Positions 47,101 through 57,681 of a stretch of 64,000 bases of DNA are shown in pieces. A program made the translations under genes and the position numbers. The notes beneath the pieces are model-generated. The model ran no database searches and was not told the DNA's origin. It was given only the letters and a program-made list of their open reading frames with translations. The stretch's first letter is position 1. Each line of letters opens with the position of its first letter. The stretch covers positions 5,952,001 through 6,016,000 of the forward strand of contig NC_051120.1 of assembly GCF_014839805.1 (NCBI RefSeq), read 5' to 3'. Source of the DNA: Manduca sexta (lineage: Eukaryota > Arthropoda > Insecta > Lepidoptera > Sphingidae).

Positions 47101-49652
47101 ATGTGGATATTTTTATTAATAGATTTTATTATTACCAGCTAGCAACATGAAGTACTCCAGTAACGGCGGAGGTGGCGACGACGCGCGTCAGCCTATGCCG
47201 CCCGGCACCAGACCTAAGGAGCCAGGGTATGATTGTTTTTGATGCTACCTGCACCCTTCCAACAGTGAAAGCTGATGCTACAGACAGTAATCATTGTACA
47301 TAGTGTAGCAGTTACATCTGTATTTTTCTCGATGATGTAAACTAAATAGCTCCTTTGCATGTGAGTCAGTCCATTCATGCCCATGTATTGTATGGTTTGA
47401 TGTTGCAGCCGCTCGTACGAGTCGCGCGACAGCCGCTCATACCGTCCCTCGCCACCCGCTAAGCCCGAGCCGCGCAACTGGAATGTGGCTAACAGATATC
47501 CAGACTCGGCTCCAGCCTCTAAAGGTAAATAAAATTTACTAAAATGTTTACATTACACTGAAATGTTAAGTCATAATTGAGTTGAAATAGTATACTTAGT
47601 CTGGCCATAAATACTGTTACACTTAATTATAAAAAAATATTACATTTGAATTTCGAATCTGTCATTTTTATACGATTGTTCATTGTGTTTTCTCATTTTG
47701 GCGCCAATACATTGTAAAATATTTTGCGATATTAAAATGGTGTGGGGTGATAAAGAGAACCGAATCGCTGTGATAGCATTACACAAAGTAGGTATGGAGC
47801 CAAATGCAATTTTTAAAACTCTCCATACACTTGGTATTAGTAAAATGTTTGTGTACCGGGCTATTAATAGGTACAATGAGACCTCCTCTGTTTGCGACAG
47901 AAAAAGATCTGGCCGTCCACGTAGTGTTCGTACGAAAAAGGTGGTCAAAGCAGTAAGGGAAAGAATTCGAAGAAATCCTGTCCGAAAGCAAAAGATTTTA
48001 TCTCGGGAAATGAAGATAGCACCTAGAACCATGTCGCGTATTTTAAAAGATGACTTAGGACTTGCAGCCTATAAGAGACGCACTGGCCATTTCTTAACTG
48101 ATAATTTAAAGAAGAATAGGGTGGTAAAATCGAAACAACTACTGAAGGCGGTACGCAAAGGGAGGTCACAGAAAAAATTTTGTTTCACGGATGAGAAAAT
48201 TTTTACAATTGAGCAACATTTTAACAAACAAAATGACCGTATTTATGCTCAAAGCTCTAAGGAAGCTTCCCAATTAGTCGACAGAGTGCAACGTGGACAT
48301 TATCCGACTTCAGTGATGGTTTGGTGGGGTGTTAGCTATGAAGGAGTGACTGAGCCATATTTTTGTGAAAAAGGTATCAAAACATCGGCACAAGTGTATC
48401 AAGATACCATTCTTGAGAAGGTAGTTAAGCCCCTTAACATCACCATGTTCAATAACCAAGTATGGTCCTTCCAGCAAGACTCGGCGCCGGGTCATAAAGC
48501 TCGGTCCACGCAGTCTTGGTTGGAATCGAACGTTTCGGACTTCATCAGAGCTGAAGACTGGCCGTCGTCTAGTCCCGATCTTAATCCGCTGGATTATGAT
48601 TTGTGGTCAGTTTTAGAGAGTACAGCTTGCTCTAAACGCCATGATAATTTGGAGTCCCTAAAACAATCTATACGATTGGCAGTGAAGAATTTTCCCATGG
48701 AAAGAGTGCGTGCTTCTATTGATAACTGGCCTCATCGTTTAAAGGACTGTATTGCAGCCAATGGAGACCACTTCGAATAAGCTTTTTATATTTTTAATTG
48801 TTTTATATTTATGTATTAAACTGACACACTGTAAAAGTAATAAATGTTATTTGCAGTTAACAATTTTCTTTTTTCTTTATTACAATATTTATGGCAAGAC
48901 TAGGTACTTTACTGACGTAAACACAAAAAAAAAATGTATACATCCTTCCCTCCAAACGGCTCACGCCGTACTGCCCGGTCGCCCATCTCGCTCTAACGAG
49001 AATGGTGAATTTTGCGAATAATTTAATTATAAAATAAAATTTTATACTAACTATATTCGTTATTAAATGATCTACTTAAATAGCGTTTATTGGAAATTAA
49101 AATTTTAACAGTATTTTCATTATAAAATTAATGAAATAATACCCACATAGTTAAAATTTGAAACTACTAAATTAAAGATATGCTGTTACAGAAATATAAT
49201 GATATTTTTTTTCTATTTGTATTATAAATTTAAAATAGATAGCTTCTAAAACTTGGTAAAGTACCATTTAGCAATGGGGACTACCTTAATATCTAATAGT
49301 TTATCCCACAAAAATACACACTGACATTGTTATTTCACGAAAGGTAACGCGGGCGAAGTCGCGAACAAAACCTAGTAAATTAATATGTTTTAATATTCAT
49401 TTGCCTTTCCCCTCACAGTTGTAAGTTAGTTGGTGTCCCAATGGTAACTGATATCATGTGTCGCCAGGTGGTGGTGGGTCGGGCGGTGACGCGTGGTCGG
49501 GCGGCGAGACGCGATATGCGGGGTACGAGACGCGCTACACGGCGCATGCGCCGCAGTACCAGCCGCCGCCGCCCGGTGCGCCCTACCCCGAGCGATACGC
49601 GCCGCACGCCGCGCACGCGCCGCCCACACGCGACTACCCGCGCAAGTACTAG
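41153..49652 (+). CDS. Saf-B: Scaffold attachment factor B (SAP and RRM domain RNA/DNA-binding protein)
   Basis: Nuclear matrix protein that binds scaffold/matrix-attachment DNA through a SAP domain and RNA through an RRM, linking chromatin, transcription and splicing. Seventeen exons join in frame: 41153-41272, 41345-41773, 42097-42127, 43015-43141, 43726-43760, 44126-44274, 44592-44709, 44997-45127, 45200-45316, 45405-45482, 45749-45909, 46092-46205, 46336-46486, 46906-47035, 47139-47226, 47409-47524 and 49468-49652 (about 759 aa). SAP: residues 7-40 ('[20 protein letters not shown]'). An acidic Glu/Asp/Lys region follows. RRM: about 272-350 (RNP2 LWVSGL, RNP1-like CYGYVTM). Then an Arg/Glu-rich coiled coil (about 446-560) and a Gly/Tyr/Pro/Arg-rich tail ending [10 protein letters not shown]. 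Exon 10 may end at 45458 instead, which would remove a hydrophobic EVLSFSKIW. The last intron carries a mariner. Confidence 0.92.
43142..43560. other. GC-rich, inverted-repeat-bounded block in SAFB intron 4
   Basis: Directly after the exon 4 donor the intron is unusually GC-rich and coding-like on both strands. It contains a perfect 17-base inverted repeat (CTACAAAGTTTTGCACC at 43231-43247 against 43544-43560), which continues imperfectly for a few bases outward. Minus-strand frames (for example '[16 protein letters not shown]') and plus-strand ones ('[16 protein letters not shown]') resemble the acidic, Ala-rich SAFB exons in composition. I cannot assign a function. Confidence 0.35.
43823..44028 (+). 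repeat. SINE-like element in SAFB intron 5
   Basis: Plus-strand, diverged copy of the family at 3656-3880. It shares the tRNA-like head (CTGCCTCGGCAGCATAGTTG), 'CTATCACATCGTAGGATGGA', 'GAAACTGGGTGAAACAG' and the tail 'CTGCCTACCCCTTCTGGGAT'. Its head has lost the B-box consensus, so it is probably old. Confidence 0.7.
47597..48902 (+). mobile_element. maT-type (DD37D) mariner transposon in SAFB intron 16
   Basis: A 1.3-kb element with terminal inverted repeats. The left end TAGTCTGGCCATAAATACTG and the reverse complement of the right end TAGTCTTGCCATAAATATTG differ at two of 20 positions, and both begin with the TA target. It carries one transposase frame in the same direction as SAFB. The almost uninterrupted frame and close inverted repeats suggest a fairly recent insertion. 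It lies wholly within an intron, so it should not alter the SAFB protein. Confidence 0.92.
47737..48780 (+). CDS. Mariner (maT, DD37D) transposase
   Basis: Cut-and-paste transposase of the IS630/Tc1/mariner group. Translation is open from 47683, but the family start is the ATG at 47737 (MVWGDKENR), giving 347 aa. The N-terminal helix-turn-helix DNA-binding region (about residues 1-110) includes the linker [14 protein letters not shown]. The catalytic residues are the D of FTDEK, the D of QQDSAPGHK, and a third D in [12 protein letters not shown], with 37 residues between the second and third. That spacing defines the maT (DD37D) clade. '[12 protein letters not shown]' is also typical. An oddity is the stretch before FTDEK (48148-48186), which reads '[13 protein letters not shown]'. 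Shifting frame by one base there gives RYAKGGHRK, which looks more like the family, so small compensating insertions are likely. Whether it is active is unknown. Confidence 0.88.
   Translation: MVWGDKENRIAVIALHKVGMEPNAIFKTLHTLGISKMFVYRAINRYNETSSVCDRKRSGRPRSVRTKKVVKAVRERIRRNPVRKQKILSREMKIAPRTMSRILKDDLGLAAYKRRTGHFLTDNLKKNRVVKSKQLLKAVRKGRSQKKFCFTDEKIFTIEQHFNKQNDRIYAQSSKEASQLVDRVQRGHYPTSVMVWWGVSYEGVTEPYFCEKGIKTSAQVYQDTILEKVVKPLNITMFNNQVWSFQQDSAPGHKARSTQSWLESNVSDFIRAEDWPSSSPDLNPLDYDLWSVLESTACSKRHDNLESLKQSIRLAVKNFPMERVRASIDNWPHRLKDCIAANGDHFE
48903..49467. other. Rest of SAFB intron 16
   Basis: AT-rich intron sequence after the mariner. It includes a short F1-tail-like fragment at about 49340-49375 ('GCGGGCGAAGTCGCGAACAA') and ends at the CGCCAG acceptor of the last SAFB exon. 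Confidence 0.5.
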
Positions 49653-50140
49653 CACACAGGTAACTCTCATTTAAAAGCGTGAAATAATAGGTTGTAGCTT
49701 TGGTCAAACGGTAGACGAGGCGAGGACGTGTGCAGTTGTAAAATATAGATTAAAATAGAATATGACACGCTTTGTATTCGACTTGTAGACCCGCTGCGTC
49801 CAGCAGGAATGCAATAGGAATGCGGTAGAAGGGCCGCTAGTGCTGGAATTATATAATCTACACTTGTCTTTTATGAATATTCATTAAGTATTCAAATAGA
49901 CTGAACAGAATGTCAGTTAGACAGCGCAATGGAAGCCAATGTTGCATTCAGCTTCAAAAATTGACAATCGTTAGATCTTCTTTCGAAGTGCTCAAGAAAT
50001 CGAATGCGATGGGTCGACGGATGTTAGCACGATCATCATGGCCGGACATCCACATCTCGACGCCGTCCCGCTCTTTTTGCTGTTTCATTAAAACTTTATG
50101 TGTGCCCAAACTGTTTCCTGTCAGAGTCCCAAATAAAACT
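49653..50140 (+). other. Probable SAFB 3' UTR
   Basis: After the stop the sequence stays mixed in composition until an AATAAA at 50132-50137, just before an F1 repeat in reverse orientation. A donor-like GTAACT at 49660 and later sequence leave room for a spliced 3' UTR. The end is not certain. Confidence 0.35.
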
Positions 50141-50199
50141 AAAAAAAATAATATCTCTTGAATATCTTACTACGCTTTAAATTTATACATATTATAAAA

Positions 50200-50396
50200 A
50201 AAAGACAGTTTCTTTTTCTATCTGTTTGTATGTGATTGATTTTCTCAAAAACTACTGAACGGGTTTTAATGCGGTTTTCACCAATAGGCAGAATGATTCA
50301 AGAGGAAGATCTAGGTAAATAGTATATTACGGTTTTCGGAACTTTTATCCCGGAAAACTCTCACGCGGGTGGAGCCGCGAGCAAAAGCTAGCTGAT
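50200..50396 (-). repeat. Interspersed repeat family F1-like copy (reverse)
   Basis: Its minus-strand head is AGCTTTTGCTCGCGGCTCCA, followed by 'CCGGGATAAAAG' and a tail with 'AACCCGTTCAGTAGTTTTTG'. It is the only minus-strand F1-like copy noted. Confidence 0.6.
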
Positions 50397-51248
50397 AATC
50401 ATTTTATATCTAACCTTTACAACGTAATATTTAGTATGATTAATTGTAATATCTTAATGTAGTCAACATTATATAAGGCTATTTTTAATTTTAAACACCT
50501 ATAAATTTTAAGTTAACCATTTATTATTGATATTACAGATGACATTAGATTGCCGGTCCCTTGAGGGAGGATGTGATATATTACTTCAGGTGAAAAGAAC
50601 ATACTAACGAGAATGAACTTTTATTGTTATTACTTTTCCTTGAAGAGGTAGCATCTACCTCGAAATTTATTGTTGAGTAAGGACCACTGATGTAATTATT
50701 CATATGTTTATTAGTGTAAGAAGTGCACTAAATGTAGAATAGTGACTGGACCTGATTCTGTGGCATTTTTACTTATTATTATATGTACCAATTCTGACCA
50801 AAATCATTGTAAAATGTTTGTGGAGCGTATAATTCAACATATTAAACCATTCATTGCCAATGTACAGTTTACAACCATTGTAACCTGAACAATGTTAAAA
50901 GTATAACTATATATGATAAAATATATTTTAATTATTGTGTGTATAGTAAAAGACGGGATAGATGTAAGATAAAGGCCTGTTAAATGGGAAATTAGACTTT
51001 GGATCAGAAGTGAGGCTTATTTACACAAGTTTATTTCGGATCAGTCACAAGTTGGATATTACTCGCGTTATAATAAGATAGAACAGAACTACTGTGATAA
51101 CCTTATAACCTATATACAGCATAGAAATTTGCACTAGACCTATAATAAAGCCTTTCTTTTAGGTTGTATGCATAAAATGTTTTATAAACAAGCCGACATC
51201 CCTTCCTGATATTTTCGTTCTCTGCAACAGTGCATACAGAGGTGTGCA
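50397..51248. other. Intergenic stretch, nothing recognised
   Basis: AT-rich interval between the SAFB 3' region and the large palindrome. It could contain a distal SAFB 3' UTR exon (a mixed-composition patch lies near 50539-50590). Confidence 0.4.
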
Positions 51249-52915
51249 ATTTTACATTATGGGGCATTCCACGTGAAGCGGGCACGAAAAAAAACTCGAT
51301 GTCTCAGATTTTCGTAATATTTGATTATGTTATACCTGTATATGTCCTCGATCCAGATACAAAATATTATTAAAGTATAAAGCCTGGTAAGCGAATTAAA
51401 GGACTTTGAAGTTTTGACTGGCCGGCTGGTATACGCCACTTCGAATCCAATTATCAAGTTTTTAAATGTTACAATAAAATAAATAAAGCAATAAAATAAA
51501 TACTTCATTTAATGAGCTTTTTATTGTATTTTTGGAAATTGAAAAATGTTTTTTTTTTCTTTGAAAAAATGTGTTTGAAAGTTTCAAACTTGAATTTCAC
51601 AAAGTTGGCATATTTATTATTTTTTTATTTTTTTTCTAAAAATAGCTACTATTGTATAGATAATTCCTGCGAAGTTTCATAATGGGCTGAGAAGTAGTTT
51701 AGGAGTTAGACCGATTACAGTGCCGAAGCGCGGCGGTCGCCAGAAAGAGCGAAGTAGTAAAAACTTTCAATTAAACTAAATACTTTCGATTAGAGTATTT
51801 TATCATGTTTTGCATCGCTCTAACGATTCAATTATATCTGATTATAATATAAAAAAATATATTTATATTACTGACGGTGCACAACAACATTTTAAAAAGA
51901 TTTAATTGTATTAACTTGTTATATTTCAAACAGGATTGTGGTAAAGATGCAGAATTTCATTTTCGTGCCACTTCACATGGCAGAAGGGCAATTTGACGGT
52001 CTCGGTGGTAACCTAAAACGCCTGGAGACACAAGCTAGTTTACATAACGCATCAAACAAAGCCATCACGATACCCGACCGCTTATACATATAGGCTAGAA
52101 CATCAATGCCACAAACTCATATTTATTATTACTACTACTATTTATTATTATTATTCATATATATTTTAATGTTTCAAACTTGTATTTCACAAAGTTGGCA
52201 TATTTATATAATAACTTTTTTCTACTAAAATAGCCAATATTGTATATAGATTATCCTTGCCAAGTTTCAAATGTTGTTGTGCACCGTCAGTAATATAAAT
52301 ATATATTTTTTTTATATTATAATCAGATGTAATTGAATCGTTACAGCGATGCAAAACATGATAAAATACTCTAATCGAAAGTATTTAGTTTAATTTAAAG
52401 TTTTTACTACTTCGATCTTTCTGGCGACCGCCGCGCTTCGGCACTGTAATCGGTCTAGCTCCTAAACTACTTCTCAGCCCATTATGAAACTTCGCAGGGA
52501 TTATCTATACAATAGTAGCTATTTTTAGAAAAAAAATATAAATATGCCAACTTTGTGAAATTCAAGTTTGAAACTTTCAAACACATTTTTTCAAAGAAAA
52601 AAAAACATTTTTCAATTTCCAAAAATACAATAAAAAACCTCATTAAATGAAGTATTTATTTCATTGCTTTATTTATTTTATTGTAACATTTAAAAACTTG
52701 ATAATTGGATTCGAAGTGGCGTATACCAGCCGGCCAGTCAAAACTTCAAAGTCCTTTAACTCGCTTACCAGGCTTTATACTTTAATAATATTTTGTATCT
52801 GGATCGAGGACATATACAGGTATAACATAATCAAATATTACGAAAATCTGAGACATCGAGTTTTTTTTCGTGCCCGCTTCACGTGGAATGCCCCTTATGT
52901 AAAATCGTAACTACT
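51249..52915. mobile_element. Large foldback element (1.67-kb near-perfect palindrome)
   Basis: Two arms of about 645 bases (51249-51893 and 52268-52914) are inverted copies of each other with few differences, around a loop of about 375 bases. The outer ends read ATTTTACATTATGGGGCATT on the left and, reverse complemented, ATTTTACATAAGGGGCATTC on the right, then CCACGTGAAGCGGGCACG. The loop contains a diverged direct copy of part of the left arm (52173-52260 resembles 51577-51690). Mirror-image frames of about 83-87 codons in the two arms differ at a single aligned residue, which reflects arm identity and not selection. No transposase is present. Probably a non-autonomous DNA transposon of unrecognised family. 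Confidence 0.85.
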
Positions 52916-54037
52916 GCCAGACTCTTCTAATTTTGTTTAAAACACATTGTTAGCTTGTTTAAAATTCCCGTATTTATATTTTGGTATATAGTATGCCATA
53001 TAATTTAATCTAGAAACTACTCTCTTTGGTAACGGAGTGTCTAATGTATCAAAAAATATAAATTTTAATGCCTGTTTATGAAAAACCAAGTCAGTAAAAA
53101 TATATGTAAAGTGTTCCCGATTATCCCCATTTCGTGGTATGTGGCATTGAATGGATTAATAGACATTTTATAAAAACAAAATGTTAGTCAAGTAATATAA
53201 TAATTATTAGCATACCTATAACTATATTATGTAAGCATGTTGGCAAATTATTAAATATGAAAATAATTTTTAAATTGTTTTATTTATTAAGTACAATACG
53301 AAATAAAATGTCCTAAAAACATAAATTTTAATGTTAGAAAAATTTTATATATCTACCAAGGATGCCATACAAAATTTTATTTTGTATGACGGTATAAAAC
53401 ATTTGATTTACGTATTTTGTTTTAGTTTGACCACAATATAAAATATTATTACTTATCTAGTTTATTTAAAAGCACGAACAATTATCACACAGCATATTGT
53501 ACACCTGTGCTTTGTCAACTTAAAGATTGGACCCATCTTGACAACAAAATATTTATATTAAACATGTTGGAATATCCCATGTAACATTGTTTCTGCGTAT
53601 GTAATTGTCTTACTACACAATCAGGTCTTATATGAGATTAATAGTATGTCAAAAGAGAGAGCTATAGTACTATTATGTATTACAAATGTTATGAAAATTA
53701 TATTACGAAAAACTTTAAGATTTAAATGTTTGGTTGAGTTCACTTTGTCACCAGTATCCAAAACTGTTAGCATATATTATAATGTAAACAACTTGGCAAA
53801 CTTTATCATTCCAAGGAGCAAAACATTAATGGAAATAATAAGAGGTAATAAACAGTGTTTAATAATATTATGTGCATCAATTTTGGTCCAACCTTCACAG
53901 CAAAAAATTAAATACAACAAACACCAAACGCCTAAGACTAGGAATTACTAGTACTTGTAACTATTATAGTGAGAACATTTTTCCAACTTAAATTGTTATT
54001 TCCAGACCTACACTGAATTGCAACAAATTTCCTTTTT
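52916..54037. other. Intergenic stretch between palindrome and DELE1 3' end
   Basis: AT-rich. A 101-codon frame at 53646-53951 (plus) has no recognisable feature and is not called. Confidence 0.45.
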
Positions 54038-54045
54038 TTTATTAT

Positions 54046-56811
54046 TTAACACACAGGGGCTAAACAATTTGGTGTCTGTAAAAAACTTGCATTTTCAACA
54101 AAAAGTGTAGTTTGCATTGGAACAATGTTCTTATTTTGTGGAAAACTGTCGGTGTATGTCCATGTCTCTTCCATATTTATCTTCGGCGATGATTCGCCAA
54201 TATCAACATTTAACTCTTTCAAAGCCTTAATGGCATCTTCTTGGCCTTTTATTGCCGCAAGACGCAATAAACGAATTCCTGTCTCGGAATCGCGTGTTAA
54301 CCCACCGCGGCCCTGCCCGTAGTAAATGCCGAGGTTGTAAAGTGCAACAGGGTGTTCCAAAGCAGCAGCAGATTTATACAACTCCATAGCCTGGAATAAA
54401 ATACATTCATTTAATATATCTTTGTATATAATTATTAAACATTATGATGATGCAATCTCAATAATACTATATTGACCTATTTACAAGATTCCTATTGCTA
54501 TTTTTATAACAAACTCAAATACCAGGAAAGTAAGTATACTTTGTAATATTCATTATTTGAATTGAATTTTCATTAAGAATTTAATATTACCATTTTCTCA
54601 TCGACTGACACACCCACTCCAGTTTCATAACACAACCCTAGGTTGTAAAGAGCTGGTGCATATTGGCGACGCGCAGCGGATCTGGAATTATGAGCAAACT
54701 TAGGCCATGGCAACATTGCGCTAGCTAACTGCGCCGCACTATTGGCCATTAGCTATGACAAGACACAAAATTTTAAAAGACCAGTTACCTGATCTCTCAC
54801 AGCTTCTTAATAATACTGAATAACATATAATATGTAATAGACTAAAAGAGCTTGTCTTCAAAAAATTTTGATTTTAAAACATCCAACCAAATAATGTTTG
54901 TATGAAATGATTATAATTTTAAATACATACATAATTATTAGTAAGCATTGACTTACTAATTGCATTTAAAAATACATTGTTGATAGAAATTTTAATGTCA
55001 CCTTAATAATTTAAGTCCATCTTCGTGTTTGCCATTTTCGATAGCTGCAAGCCCAAGCTTGTTTTCAATTGAATTCAAAACTTCTCCCAAATCACTGCTG
55101 GAAGTATCAGAACTTGTTTTGCTACTTGAAACAGTGTCATCTACATTTCTCGTCCCGTGATGGTCATTTGATACCAAATGAACACTAGGAGTGAAGTCAT
55201 TTATAATTTTGTCAATTCTAGGAGCAGAATTGATGCAAATTACATCCTTGTTAACACAGGCAACATATGGGCGTAATGACTTTAATATATTGTTTATTGA
55301 GCTGCATTTATCATGTCCTTTAGCATGATACTTGCATTTGAGATGCAATAACTGGCTTGTGTACCACCCCAAAACTAAGGCACTACTCTGTAAACAAAAA
55401 ATATTTACGTAGTATTCTAATAAATCCTAAAATAAAGAGGTTTGTTGGCGATGTGGCATAATTTAATTATAGAATCCATATCGGAACGTCCTAGGTTTGG
55501 TTCTAAGTTAACCAACATCACACTTTGTGTGCTTTTCCAACATTGTTTAAAGCATCCAGAATAGGTTAATATTAAGTTTGTGGCTGATATAATCAATTTA
55601 TAATATAATGGTGTTGTTTTTTTGTCCACATAAACTGATAATAAATAATTATAATTAAATTACAGTTCTCCCATATCATGTTACAATTTGAATGATATAG
55701 GTAAATTTAATTTCACTTTCATCTCAAAACTCCCAAACTATTAATACTGAAAACATGCTCATGTCAGTACAGAAACTGGTTGATGGCCATGTCACGATAT
55801 ATTTGGAAACTTGTTTAAGTTGATTGCATTTAATTTCCTTGATTTCCATTTTGTAATTACATAAATTTGCATTGACATAAAAGCCAAAAAAAAAGTAATG
55901 TAACCATATAATAGCTATGAACTTAGCATCTACATTTTATTACTTTAACTGTGTCACTTTTTTACTAATCTTAAATCATACACAATAGAGAATAGACCAT
56001 TATAAAACAAAATACTTAACTCACAATCACACACATGTACACATTATGAAGCAAAACAGATTAGAAAGATAAAAGATAATATGTTGTTATGAGTTTTATT
56101 CTTTAAATGCAATGTTTAGCACTATGTAAGTAACCCCAAATAGCTTGACAATAAAACCACCTGTAGAGTGAAATGAGCATTATGTACAAGTACCCACTCC
56201 TTGTGAACAATCACATTAATCTTCACTTTTCATACATAATGCCATTAACTATTTTTAGACTATGTGATAAAGAGTATTTTAATTTCAAAACCCCAATACA
56301 ATGTATATATACTTGTAATTACACTCCTTAGAACCAAACCTAGAGTATATCCTGGTTTTCAGCTTAAGCAGATGCCACTAGATCAATAAGGTTTTCTATA
56401 TATTACACTTGGTGTTAATGGTTCTTAGCATGATAATAAAAACAATATAATATCTGTTGGTCTCAGATATTCAAATATCATGTTTATGCTCTAACAATTC
56501 AATTATTAATTTGGTAAATAGTCTAATTTGTTAGTAAAAGTATAAATAGTTTATCTTACCCATGTAATGGCACCAATCCAACTTCGATTCAGGTATTCGA
56601 AGTTCCATTTGTTACTGTTAGTGTCTTTATTGTGCCTGCAAGTTTGCCAGCATGTTTGAGGTGGTATCCAGCGACATTGAGGACTAGAGCGTTTGTGTTT
56701 CTCATCTGGACTTCCTGGAGCATTCACTACACCAGCGCTACCTCGTTTTTCAAACTGGTTAGCACTTCTTTCGAACGTATCCCTAATCCGACGTGATACA
56801 TATTTCCACAT
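54046..56811 (-). CDS. DELE1: DELE1-like mitochondrial stress signalling protein (SEL1 repeats)
   Basis: In mammals DELE1 is a mitochondrial protein that, when cleaved or stalled during import, activates the kinase HRI through its repeat domain and so starts the integrated stress response. Four exons join in frame on the minus strand: 56811-56560, 55387-55002, 54681-54591 and 54390-54046 (357 aa). The N-terminus is basic and suits a mitochondrial targeting signal (MWKYVSRRIRDTF). A hydrophobic segment (about 76-100, 'WIGAITWSSALVLGWYTSQLL') matches the position of the one in mammalian DELE1. SEL1/TPR-like repeats (about 200-300) include 'YAPALYNLGLCYETGVGV' and 'HPVALYNLGIYYGQGRGG'. With about three repeats it is much shorter than the roughly 515-aa human protein. 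Another SEL1 protein is possible, but the overall layout favours DELE1. Confidence 0.78.
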
Positions 56812-57681
56812 GTTTTAGATAGAATAAAACCAATTAGCCAGAATAAATATTAGGAAAGTTAAGAGAGTCCCATGGTCATGGGTACTCTTTCATGTTGCAA
56901 CTTATGGCAAAATATTTTTCTGACGTACTAAGAATGTCAGTTTGTCGTAGTCTGTGTTCTAGGTAGTGAGTAGCGTGGACTAGCGTTAATCTGAATTCAG
57001 ATAAGCCCAGGGATGCCAACTTACGGTTGCCAAGACCGGGGATTTCTCTTAAAATTGGAAAAACATACAGGGAATTTCTAGTAGTAAGATATTAAGAGCG
57101 GCGGAGCAAAGCACTTGCATTACTTGTGTTGTCGCATAGTCTATTAGTTTTAAAAGAGATTTTTCAAAATCCCTACATTATAAGGGTTTCTTAACTTAAT
57201 ATCTGGCAACACTGTAAGAACTGTCAAGATGTGAAAAGTCTCAGCAGTGTTGCCAGAAGGTTACATTTCTTACATTTTTCGTTACTTTTGACCCCCTCGC
57301 GTAACATGTGAGTAATTTTTATATTTAAGGCAATTTTCGTAACTTTTGAGAACAACGAGATTTGTAATATAAATTATTTATTGTAAACAGTTTACGAACG
57401 CATTTCTATTCAACGTAACTTGCAGCAAAAATGTAACAATTCAGGAAACGAAACGTAACTTACGACTCAAGGGCCCTGGCAACACTGAGTCTCAGACCTA
57501 TTATAATTCTCTTTGCTCAGACCAATCAATTCGTGCCAATCAAATGAGCTGTTTGTAAATTAGTCTTATTTATAAATAATAAACAGAATAGCTTTACAAA
57601 AGTATGTCATTTAAAAGAAAGCAAGGTCTTTCCTGCTAATAAAAATATCCGAAATCTTCTAAATAAAAATAATATCGAATA
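56812..57681. promoter_or_regulatory. Divergent promoter region between DELE1 and HMCES
   Basis: An 870-bp interval between two start codons pointing apart. It is less AT-rich than most of the window. It contains 'GTGTTGCCAGAAGGTTACAT', with related 'TGGCAACACT' motifs at about 57204-57213 and 57478-57487. The shared promoter role is inferred from layout only. Confidence 0.4.

Noticed and set aside
51257..52910. The two mirror-image 83-87 codon frames as protein genes
   Set aside because: They sit in the inverted arms of the palindrome, and their likeness follows from arm identity. No domain or start context supports them.
53646..53951. 101-codon plus-strand frame near the palindrome
   Set aside because: Low-complexity AT-driven composition and no neighbouring exons or known motifs.
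54682..54751. A longer DELE1 exon 3 starting LMANSAAQL
   Set aside because: The reading needs a phase that creates a stop at the join. The TTCCAG acceptor just before 54681 fits phase and the SEL1 repeat pattern (LLR-SAARRQYAPALYNLG).
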